Source: Aeromonas rivipollensis (GTDB lineage Bacteria; Pseudomonadota; Gammaproteobacteria; Enterobacterales; Aeromonadaceae). From it: DNA of 64,000 nucleotides. Under the pieces are notes generated by a model that saw only the letters and a program-made list of their open reading frames with translations, did not search any database and was not told the origin of the DNA. Position 1 is the first letter of the stretch, and the number at the start of each line of letters is the position of its first letter. Positions 57,485-64,000 of this stretch are shown one piece after another. The position numbers and the translations under genes were made by a program. Where the stretch lies: assembly GCF_010974825.1 (NCBI RefSeq), contig NZ_JAAILA010000025.1, positions 114,080-178,079 of the forward strand, read 5' to 3'.

Positions 57485-58840
57485 TCAGCCGGTATAGACG
57501 CCCTCTTCCGGGTAGCGGATCCGGGTCTCGCTCGGTCTGGCCAGCATCAGCGCCAGGGTCAGCGGCCCGAGACGGCCGCAGATCATCACCAGCACCAGGA
57601 TGAGCTTGCCCGGCTCGCTCAGGGAGGCGGTGATGCCGGTTGAGAGGCCGACGGTGGCAAAGGCCGAGACGGTCTCGAACATGATCTTGTCGAAGGGTTG
57701 CGACTCCGTGAGCATCAACAGGAACATGGCCAGCATCAACACCATGGTGCTGACGATGATGATGGCCAGGGATCGGGTCACTATCTGGGGTGACAGGGTG
57801 CGGCCGAAGGCGGTGACATGGGGACGCTTGGTGAGGAAGGCCCGGGTGGCCAGCAACACCACGGCGAAGGTGGTGACCTTGATACCGCCACCGGTCGAAG
57901 TAGCGCCGGCACCGATGAACATCAACATCATCATGAACAGCAGGGAGGCGGGTACCATCTGGCCTATGTCCACAGTGTTGAAGCCTGCCGTGCGCGCCGT
58001 GGCCGACTGGAAGAAGGCCGCCAGCAGCTGGCCGCCGGGCCCGGCGTTGCCGAACGTGGCGGGATTGTTGTGCTCCAGCAGCCAGAACATCAGGGTGCCC
58101 AGCAGCAGCAGCCCCGGGGTCATCAGCAACATCAGCTTGCTGTGCAGCTTGAGCTTGCGCCAGCGACGGTTGCGCACCAGATCGACGATGACGGTAAAAC
58201 CCAGGCCGCCGAGGATGAGCAGGGCCGGTATGGTCAGGCTGATGATGGGGTCGTCTCTGTAGTCGATGAGGTTATTGGCAAACAGCGAGAATCCGGCGTT
58301 GTTGAAGGCAGAGACCGCATGGAAGAAGCTGACGTAGAGGCCATGGCCCCAGCCCATCTCGGGCACCCAGCGAATGGCCATGATGGCGGTGCCGATCAGC
58401 TGGGCAATCAGGGCGAACAGCACTATGCGCTTCACTAGCTGGATGATGTTGACCGATCCCTCCTGGCCCAGTGCCTCTTTCGCCAGTACCTGCTGGCGCA
58501 GGCCGACCCGCTTGCTGAACATGGCGATGAGCAGCAGGGTCATGGTCATCTGGCCCAGACCCCCTATCTCCATCAGCATCAGCAGTATGATCTGCCCTTG
58601 CAGGGTAAAGGCGGTGCCTGTATCCACCACCCCTAGCCCGGTCACACTGATGGCCGAGGTCGCGGTGAACAGGGCATTGATGAAGGTGACCTCGCCGTTG
58701 TGGCTCGAGGGCTGCACCAGAAACAGGGTGCCGACCAACAATATGATGAGAAAGCTGCCCAGGATCAGCCTGGCTTCACTCCAGCGGGACTCGGTATCCC
58801 TGTACAGGGCGAAGGCGTAGTTGCTGCGCCAGTTGATCAT
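57485..58840 (-). CDS. ktrB: KtrB, potassium channel subunit of the Ktr system
   Basis: KtrB is the membrane subunit of the sodium-dependent potassium uptake system KtrAB. The 451-residue protein has the four filter loops of the Trk/Ktr fold: SAISVTGLGVVDTG, SAFNNAGFSLF, ARTAGFNTVDIG and FATVGLSTGITA, each with its glycine. GAGATSTGGGIKV is the intramembrane gating loop. It overlaps the end of ktrA by four bases (ATGA), so it is translationally coupled to it. Confidence 0.95.
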   Translation of the reverse strand: MINWRSNYAFALYRDTESRWSEARLILGSFLIILLVGTLFLVQPSSHNGEVTFINALFTATSAISVTGLGVVDTGTAFTLQGQIILLMLMEIGGLGQMTMTLLLIAMFSKRVGLRQQVLAKEALGQEGSVNIIQLVKRIVLFALIAQLIGTAIMAIRWVPEMGWGHGLYVSFFHAVSAFNNAGFSLFANNLIDYRDDPIISLTIPALLILGGLGFTVIVDLVRNRRWRKLKLHSKLMLLMTPGLLLLGTLMFWLLEHNNPATFGNAGPGGQLLAAFFQSATARTAGFNTVDIGQMVPASLLFMMMLMFIGAGATSTGGGIKVTTFAVVLLATRAFLTKRPHVTAFGRTLSPQIVTRSLAIIIVSTMVLMLAMFLLMLTESQPFDKIMFETVSAFATVGLSTGITASLSEPGKLILVLVMICGRLGPLTLALMLARPSETRIRYPEEGVYTG

Positions 58841-59490
58841 AGGGTATCGAGCCAGTGATCGATGGCGTGCTTGTTGCCGGCCAGGATCAGGATGTCACCG
58901 AGCTGCAGCTCCATCTTGCCGGTCAGCACGTTGTGCAGCACCTCACCGCGCTTGATGGCCAGCAACTGGAAGTCGCTCTGTTGCAGCAGGTGCAGATCGG
59001 CCAGGGTACGGCCGTTCTGTTGCAGACCGATCACGAATTCGGTCAGCACCATGTCGTGCCCCAGCTCCAGATAGTCGAACAGACGGTTGTCCAGCATGCT
59101 CTGGGCGACCCGGCGACCCATGTCCCACTCCGGGTTGATCACCTTGTCGGCGCCCACCTTCTGCAGGATCTTGGCGTGGAACTTGTCACGCGCCTTGACC
59201 CATACCTTCTTCACCCCGGCTTCCTTCAGCACCAGCGTGGTGAGAATGCTGGTCTCCAGGCTGTCGCCGATGGCCACGAAGACGATGTCGAAATTGGCCA
59301 GTCCCAGCTCGGCGACCGTGGCCTCATCGGTGGCATCGGCCACGATGACGTGATTGCACAGGGTTGCTATCTGGCGGGTCTTGCTCTCGTCGATATCGAT
59401 GGCCAGCACCTCGGCATTCTGCAACTGCAGCTCTTCACACAGTGCGCTGCCGAACAGGCCGAGGCCGATGACGGCGAATTGATTGTTCAT
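58837..59490 (-). CDS. ktrA: KtrA, regulatory RCK subunit
   Basis: KtrA forms the cytoplasmic ring that binds nucleotide and gates KtrB. The 217 residues contain an RCK N domain with FAVIGLGLFGSALCEEL (GxGxxG) and IDIDESKTRQIA, then FVAIGDSLETSILTTLVLKE, and a C-terminal TrkA_C domain ending GDILILAGNKHAIDHWLDTL. It is the first gene of ktrAB and divergent from murB. Confidence 0.95.
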   Translation of the reverse strand: MNNQFAVIGLGLFGSALCEELQLQNAEVLAIDIDESKTRQIATLCNHVIVADATDEATVAELGLANFDIVFVAIGDSLETSILTTLVLKEAGVKKVWVKARDKFHAKILQKVGADKVINPEWDMGRRVAQSMLDNRLFDYLELGHDMVLTEFVIGLQQNGRTLADLHLLQQSDFQLLAIKRGEVLHNVLTGKMELQLGDILILAGNKHAIDHWLDTL

Positions 59491-59615
59491 TCATGCTTCC
59501 TCAACGGGCTGAAGGGCTTACTTTACTCCAGCGGTTTGAGTCCGAACAGTACCCGGGTTTTTCGTCCCGGGGGATCTGGGGTAAACTGCGCCCTTGTCCT
59601 TGTCGGAACACGCAG

Positions 59616-60653
59616 ATGAAACTCACTCCCCATGCCCCCTTGTCGGCCCTCAATACCCTGGGTTTGGAAGCACATTGCCTCTGGCTGGCCGAAGTGGCTG
59701 AGCTGGATGATCTTTGCCAGTTGCGGGCCAATTCGGAGCTGAACGCCTTGCCGCGCCTGGTGCTGGGTGGTGGGAGCAACATCTTGTTCTGCAATGATTT
59801 TGCCGGTCTGGTCGTGCTCAATCGGATGAAAGGCATAGCGCTGCAGGATGACGACAGCCACTGGTTGCTGCACGTGGCGGCGGGGGAGGAGTGGCATCAG
59901 CTGGTGTGCCATGCCCTGCAACAGGGCTGGCATGGGCTGGAGAACCTGGCGCTGATCCCGGGCACAGTCGGTGCGGCCCCGGTGCAGAACATAGGTGCTT
60001 ACGGGGTCGAGCTGGCCCGGTTTTGTGCCTATGTGGAGGCATTCAACTGGCAGAGCGGCGAGGTGGAGCGCATAGCGGCGGCCGACTGTCAGTTCGGCTA
60101 TCGTGACAGCATCTTCAAGCACGATTATCAGGACACCCACTTCATCACCGCCGTCGGATTGCGCCTGCCCAAGGCCTGGCAACCCGTGATCGGTTATGGC
60201 CCCCTGGCGGCCCTCGGCGAACATCCCGGTGCGCAGGCCATCTTCGACACCGTCTGCGCCACCCGCATGGCCAAGTTGCCGGATCCCAACCTGCTCGGTA
60301 ACGCGGGCAGCTTCTTCAAGAACCCCGTGGTGCCGACCTCGGTGGCGGATGCACTCAAGGGGCAATATCCGCAGATGCCCTGCTACCCGGCCGGGGAAGG
60401 GCAGGCCAAGCTGGCGGCGGGCTGGCTCATCGATCAGTGCGGGCTCAAGGGCTTTGCCATCGGCCGTGCCGCCGTCCATCAGGAGCAGGCGCTAGTGCTG
60501 GTCAACCTCGGGGGCGCCAGTGCCATGGAGCTCATCGCTCTGGCCGCCCATGTGCGTGACAGCGTGGAGCACAAGTTCGGTGTCGTGCTGGAGCACGAGG
60601 TGCGCTTCATGGGGCTCACCGGCGAAACCTGGCTGGACGAGGTGCTGGCATGA
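59616..60653 (+). CDS. murB: MurB, UDP-N-acetylenolpyruvoylglucosamine reductase
   Basis: MurB reduces the enolpyruvyl group to form UDP-MurNAc in peptidoglycan synthesis. The 345-residue flavoprotein has LNTLGLEAHCL, LGGGSNILF for FAD, LIPGTVGAAPVQNIGAYGVEL, CQFGYRDSIFK and the catalytic-serine region NAGSFFKNP. It is the long (type I) form, like E. coli MurB (342). The ATG at 59616 matches the family start. birA overlaps its stop by four bases. Confidence 0.97.
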   Translation: MKLTPHAPLSALNTLGLEAHCLWLAEVAELDDLCQLRANSELNALPRLVLGGGSNILFCNDFAGLVVLNRMKGIALQDDDSHWLLHVAAGEEWHQLVCHALQQGWHGLENLALIPGTVGAAPVQNIGAYGVELARFCAYVEAFNWQSGEVERIAAADCQFGYRDSIFKHDYQDTHFITAVGLRLPKAWQPVIGYGPLAALGEHPGAQAIFDTVCATRMAKLPDPNLLGNAGSFFKNPVVPTSVADALKGQYPQMPCYPAGEGQAKLAAGWLIDQCGLKGFAIGRAAVHQEQALVLVNLGGASAMELIALAAHVRDSVEHKFGVVLEHEVRFMGLTGETWLDEVLA

Positions 60654-61615
60654 CCCTCACCCCCGTCAGGCAGACCCTGATCACCTTGCTCAGCGATGGC
60701 CAGTTTCACTCTGGCGAACAGCTGGGGGAGCAGCTCGGCATCAGCCGTGCGGCTGTGAGCAAGCACATGGCCGCCCTCAAGGAGCTGGGGCTGGATCTGT
60801 TCAGCCTGACCGGCAAGGGGTACCGCCTGGCGGTTCCCATGGCACTCTATGATCAGGCGCAACTTCAGGCCCTGGCCCCCATGGCGCCGGTAAACTGCTT
60901 CTCGGTGATCGACTCCACCAACCAGTATCTGTTTGAGCGGGTCAACCAGCTGAGCGCCGGCGAGAGTTGCCTGGCCGAGTGCCAGACCGCCGGTCGGGGG
61001 CGTCGTGGCAAGCCCTGGGTCTCGCCGTTCGGTTGCCAGCTGATCCTCAGCATGTACTGGCGGCTCGAGCAGGGTATGGCGGCCGCCATGGGGCTGAGTC
61101 TGGCGGTGGGGGTGGCCGTGGTGGAGGCGCTGGAATCCCTCGGCTACCCCGGGGTGGAGCTCAAGTGGCCGAACGATCTCTATTACCAGGGCCGCAAGCT
61201 GGCGGGCATCCTGGTAGAGATGAGCGGCAGCGCCGGCGCCAGCTGCCATCTGGTGATCGGCATCGGCCTCAATCTGGCGATGCCGAGCCAGCAGGGGGAG
61301 AAGATCGATCAGGCCTGGTCAGAGCTGCGCCAGGTTCAGCCCGAACTGGTGGATCGCAACCAGCTGGCGGCCTGCGTACTCCTCCATCTGCAAGAGGCCA
61401 TGCAGACCTTCGAGCAGAGCGGGCTGGCGAGCTTCGTCGAGAGCTGGAACCGGCTCGACTACTTTGCCGGCCAACCGGTGAAGTTGTTGATGGGGGAGCA
61501 GGTGATCCGCGGCATAGCCCGGGGCATCGACGATCGCGGTGCCCTGCGCCTGGAAACGGACGAGGGAGTCAAACTCTATCTGGGGGGAGAGATCTCCCTG
61601 CGCCGGGGCGACTGA
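60650..61615 (+). CDS. birA: BirA, biotin ligase and biotin operon repressor
   Basis: The 321-residue protein has an N-terminal winged helix (SGEQLGEQLGISRAAVSKHMAALKELGL), so it is the bifunctional repressor type. The ligase domain carries the biotinyl-AMP loop GRGRRGKPWVSPFG, then LKWPNDLYYQGRKLAGIL. The C-terminal SH3-like domain reads RGIARGIDDRGALRLETDEGVKLYLGGEISLR. Its ATG overlaps the murB stop (ATGA). murB-birA pairing is conserved in gammaproteobacteria. Confidence 0.97.
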   Translation: MTLTPVRQTLITLLSDGQFHSGEQLGEQLGISRAAVSKHMAALKELGLDLFSLTGKGYRLAVPMALYDQAQLQALAPMAPVNCFSVIDSTNQYLFERVNQLSAGESCLAECQTAGRGRRGKPWVSPFGCQLILSMYWRLEQGMAAAMGLSLAVGVAVVEALESLGYPGVELKWPNDLYYQGRKLAGILVEMSGSAGASCHLVIGIGLNLAMPSQQGEKIDQAWSELRQVQPELVDRNQLAACVLLHLQEAMQTFEQSGLASFVESWNRLDYFAGQPVKLLMGEQVIRGIARGIDDRGALRLETDEGVKLYLGGEISLRRGD

Positions 61616-61642
61616 GCGAGATCTGCTCATGAGAACCCAATA

Positions 61643-61670
61643 GAAGAGGGGGCCTGCGGGCCCCCTCTTC
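61643..61670. terminator. Terminator between birA and coaA
   Basis: GAAGAGGGGGCC-TGCG-GGCCCCCTCTTC, a 12-bp perfect stem between converging genes; only short T stretches flank it. Confidence 0.75.
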
Positions 61671-61692
61671 GTTATCCGGCGACCCGCTGCGG

Positions 61693-62631
61693 TCACTTGC
61701 GCAGCTTGATCTGCTCGATGGCGTGCTCTTGTCCCTTGGTCAGGATCAGGTTGGCCCGCTCCCGGGTCGGCAAGATGTTCTCTTGCAGATTCAGATAGTT
61801 GATGTCTTGCCATATGTTGCTGGCAATCTCGGTCGCCTCGCTTTCCGCCAGTTTGGCATAGTGGTGGAAGTAGGAGTCCGGATCCGAGAAGGCCCCGCTG
61901 CGGAACTTGAGGAAGCGATCTATGTACCAGGCGCGCAGCAGCTCGGCGTCGGCGTCCACATAGATGGAGAAGTCGACAAAATCTGACACGAAGACCCTGT
62001 GGGGCTCCTGGGGGTAATCCATGCCGCTCTGCAGCACGTTGAGCCCCTCCAGGATCAGGATGTCCGGCTGTTCCACCACCTTCTTCTCATCGGGCAGGAT
62101 GTCGTAGATAAGGTGGGAGTAAACCGGCGCTTCGACCTTCTCGTGACCCGCACGTATGTTGGCGACAAACTCCACCAGATGGCGGATGTCGTAGGATTCC
62201 GGAAAACCCTTGCGGCGCATCAGCCCGCGCTCTTCCAGCTCCTTGTTGGGATAAAGGAAGCCATCCGTGGTGACCAGCTCTACCCGCGGGTGCTCGGGCC
62301 AGCGCTCCAGCAATGCTTGCAGGATGCGGGCCGTGGTGCTCTTTCCCCCCGCCACGCTGCCGGCGATGCTGATGATGTAGGTGCCCTTACCGCGAGACTG
62401 GCCGAGAAACTGCTCCAGCACCCGACTGCGGCGCTGCTTGGCCTTGACGTAGAGATTGAGCAGGCGGGAAAGGGGCAGATAGATCTCTTCCACCTCGCGC
62501 AATGACACCTTCTCGTTGATGCCACGCAGGGTGTGCAGGTCCCTCTCGGTCAGGGTCAGGGGGACCGCATCGCGCAATAACGCCCATTGTTCGCGGGTGA
62601 ATTGCAAATAGGGGTTATGCTCTGTCGTCAT
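61693..62631 (-). CDS. coaA: CoaA, pantothenate kinase type I
   Basis: CoaA phosphorylates pantothenate, the regulated first step of CoA synthesis. The 312-residue protein has the P-loop [12 protein letters not shown] (E. coli has GSVAVGKS), [34 protein letters not shown] and the typical end [14 protein letters not shown]. The ATG at 62631 ([16 protein letters not shown]) matches E. coli. The frame continues 154 codons upstream across two tRNA genes, which is not real coding sequence. Confidence 0.97.
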   Translation of the reverse strand: MTTEHNPYLQFTREQWALLRDAVPLTLTERDLHTLRGINEKVSLREVEEIYLPLSRLLNLYVKAKQRRSRVLEQFLGQSRGKGTYIISIAGSVAGGKSTTARILQALLERWPEHPRVELVTTDGFLYPNKELEERGLMRRKGFPESYDIRHLVEFVANIRAGHEKVEAPVYSHLIYDILPDEKKVVEQPDILILEGLNVLQSGMDYPQEPHRVFVSDFVDFSIYVDADAELLRAWYIDRFLKFRSGAFSDPDSYFHHYAKLAESEATEIASNIWQDINYLNLQENILPTRERANLILTKGQEHAIEQIKLRK

Positions 62632-62771
62632 GGTGTCATCACTGTTTCTTGGGCAGGGCGACCATACACCAAGGGATCGGGAGCGACAAGGGACGCGTCC
62701 GGTTGGGACTGAGGAGGAGCGTTTTTTTGCATAGATCCCGGCAATAATGCACATTTTGCAGGGCGCAGTGG

Positions 62772-62800
62772 TTGCATCCCCAAAATCCTTACCATAAAAT
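62772..62800 (+). promoter_or_regulatory. Promoter of the tRNA-tufB operon
   Basis: TTGCAT (62772-62777) and TAAAAT (62795-62800) are 17 bp apart, followed by a GC-rich discriminator (GCGCGACGC), which is typical of stable-RNA promoters under stringent control. The first tRNA begins 94 bases downstream. Confidence 0.75.
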
Positions 62801-62894
62801 GCGCGACGCTTGGATGTCTGTCGTCTATTTGCCCAGCAAAAGCGACAAAAACAACGGGTGCAAGCAGAATTACCGTTGTGGCATTCGTGCAATC

Positions 62895-62979
62895 GGAGGG
62901 GTTCCCGAGCGGCCAAAGGGATCAGACTGTAAATCTGACGGCTCTGCCTTCGAAGGTTCGAATCCTTCTCCCTCCACCA
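62895..62979 (+). tRNA. tyrU: tRNA-Tyr (anticodon GTA)
   Basis: An 85-base class II tRNA with acceptor GGAGGGG/CTCCCTCC, anticodon loop ACTGTAAATC (GTA), a long variable arm (GGCTCTGCCTTCGAA region) and encoded CCA. First of the tRNA set before tufB. Confidence 0.96.
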
Positions 62980-63017
62980 TATTTCTCTGCGGTTTGAGTT
63001 CTTTGGGTTAGAGAAAT

Positions 63018-63092
<75 letters not shown>

Positions 63093-63096
63093 AGAT

Positions 63097-63171
63097 GCTG
63101 ATATGGCTCAGGTAATTCTGAAAGCCACACCCTAGGGTGAGTTCGGCAATCGAACCTGCCTGCCAGCACCA
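63097..63171 (+). pseudogene. tRNA-Thr (thrT) pseudogene
   Basis: The 75 bases start GCTGATATGGCTCAG, identical to enteric thrT, and end CTGCCTGCCAGCACCA. The anticodon stem is kept (CACCC and GGGTG), but the seven-base loop with the GGT anticodon is reduced to TA. One base is lost in the T arm and the D arm is rearranged. The acceptor stem has a mismatch. It sits exactly where thrT lies between glyT and tufB in E. coli, so it is a decayed gene. Confidence 0.85.
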
Positions 63172-63263
63172 TCCTCTCTGTCCCCCTGATTCAAATCCAT
63201 CATATAAACTGTTCTGTGGTTAGCTTGCCACCGCGTACTCAGCGTTAGTTTAGAGGGACGATC

Positions 63264-64000
63264 ATGTCTAAAGAAAAATTTGAGCGTAATAAACCGCACG
63301 TTAACGTGGGTACCATCGGCCACGTTGACCACGGTAAAACCACCCTGACCGCCGCCATCACCAACGTGCTGGCCAAGCACTTCGGTGGTAAAGCTTTCGC
63401 CTTCGACCAGATCGACAAGGCGCCGGAAGAGCGTGAGCGTGGTATCACCATCAACACCTCCCACGTAGAATACGACACCGCTATCCGTCACTACGCCCAC
63501 GTAGATTGCCCGGGTCACGCCGACTACGTTAAGAACATGATCACCGGTGCTGCCCAGATGGACGGCGCGATCCTGGTAGTAGCCGCGACTGACGGCCCGA
63601 TGCCGCAAACTCGTGAGCACATCCTGCTGGGTCGCCAGGTTGGCATCCCGTACATGATCGTGTTCATGAACAAGTGCGACATGGTAGACGACGAAGAGCT
63701 GCTCGAACTGGTCGAGATGGAAGTTCGTGAACTGCTGACCGAGTACGACTTCCCGGGTGATGACCTGCCGGTAGTTCGTGGTTCCGCGCTGAAAGCGCTG
63801 GAAGGCGACGCTGCATGGGAAGAGAAGATCATCGAGCTGGCTCACCACCTGGATACCTACATCCCGGAGCCGGAGCGCGCAATTGACCTGCCGTTCCTGA
63901 TGCCTATCGAAGACGTCTTCTCCATCGCTGGCCGTGGTACCGTTGTTACCGGTCGTGTAGAGCGCGGTATCGTTAAAGTCGGTGAGACTGTAGAAATCGT
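63264..64000 (+). CDS. tufB: Elongation factor Tu (5' part, runs off the window)
   Basis: The first 245 codons of EF-Tu. The GTPase motifs are [17 protein letters not shown] and MNKCDM, with the switch region [14 protein letters not shown]; domain 2 begins near the window end ([21 protein letters not shown]). The start at 63264 follows AGAGGGACGATC. Codon use is strongly biased, as expected for a very highly expressed gene. Position behind the tRNA genes identifies it as the tufB copy. Confidence 0.97.
   Translation, partial: MSKEKFERNKPHVNVGTIGHVDHGKTTLTAAITNVLAKHFGGKAFAFDQIDKAPEERERGITINTSHVEYDTAIRHYAHVDCPGHADYVKNMITGAAQMDGAILVVAATDGPMPQTREHILLGRQVGIPYMIVFMNKCDMVDDEELLELVEMEVRELLTEYDFPGDDLPVVRGSALKALEGDAAWEEKIIELAHHLDTYIPEPERAIDLPFLMPIEDVFSIAGRGTVVTGRVERGIVKVGETVEI

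Noticed and set aside
62340..62365. GSVAGGKS P-loop of CoaA as a defect
   Set aside because: The change from Val to Gly still fits the GxxxxGK(S/T) P-loop pattern, so no loss of function is implied.

Overview
The window is a typical GC-rich gammaproteobacterial chromosome segment. Gene content and order fit the genus Aeromonas best: mglBAC, arginine deiminase operon plus argR, pyrBI, pntAB, a bamD/rluD/pgeF/clpB block, asnA/asnC, torCA, murB-birA-coaA, and tRNA genes leading into tufB. Protein similarity to E. coli is recalled from knowledge of the families; no search was run, so the genus is an inference. I see no prophage, insertion sequence, CRISPR array or rRNA. Almost everything is chromosomal core or near-core.

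Layout. 1-5 kb: galactose ABC transporter mglBAC with a chemoreceptor directly behind it. 5.05-5.35 kb, minus strand: a CsrB-family regulatory RNA. 6.7-12.1 kb: arginine deiminase pathway (arcA, arcC, arcB, antiporter) and a converging ArgR-family regulator. 12.3-14 kb: pyrBI with a PyrL-type leader and attenuator. 14.7-20.1 kb: tRNA-Trp, a dCache chemoreceptor, lipocalin blc, yqhC/yqhD. 20.6-28.2 kb: pntAB, then a cysteine module (cysteine desulfidase, cystine importer, CoA-disulfide/persulfide reductase). 28.4-33.8 kb: bamD, rluD, pgeF and clpB with a sigma-32 promoter. 33.9-36.5 kb: an MBL-fold protein and the thiosulfate dehydrogenase pair tsdB-tsdA. 36.7-45.8 kb: asnA/asnC, a solute-binding protein, pterin genes folM and a folK-like gene, and the glrK(qseE)-qseG-glrR(qseF) cluster. 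46-51.4 kb: msrPQ, two PepSY proteins and a PhoPQ-like two-component system. 51.4-57.4 kb: torCA and topB. 57.5-64 kb: ktrAB, murB-birA, coaA, tRNA-Tyr, tRNA-Gly, a broken tRNA-Thr and the start of tufB.

Functional threads. Several modules suit a facultative anaerobe moving between water and host: arginine fermentation, TMAO respiration, thiosulfate/tetrathionate redox, cystine use with sulfide handling, periplasmic methionine-sulfoxide repair and two chemoreceptors. Regulation is visible in the DNA for csrB, pyrBI (leader peptide plus attenuator), clpB (heat-shock promoter) and topB (LexA-type box over its promoter).

The most unusual observations are small-scale: a GlrR-type activator without its sigma-54 contact loop; a second synonymous copy of the asnC 3' end; a tRNA-Thr remnant with a collapsed anticodon loop; a 74-bp tandem repeat that duplicates the end of a gene; an ArgR paralogue with altered arginine-contact residues; and two roughly 30-residue membrane proteins. 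I did not find a clearly new multi-gene system.
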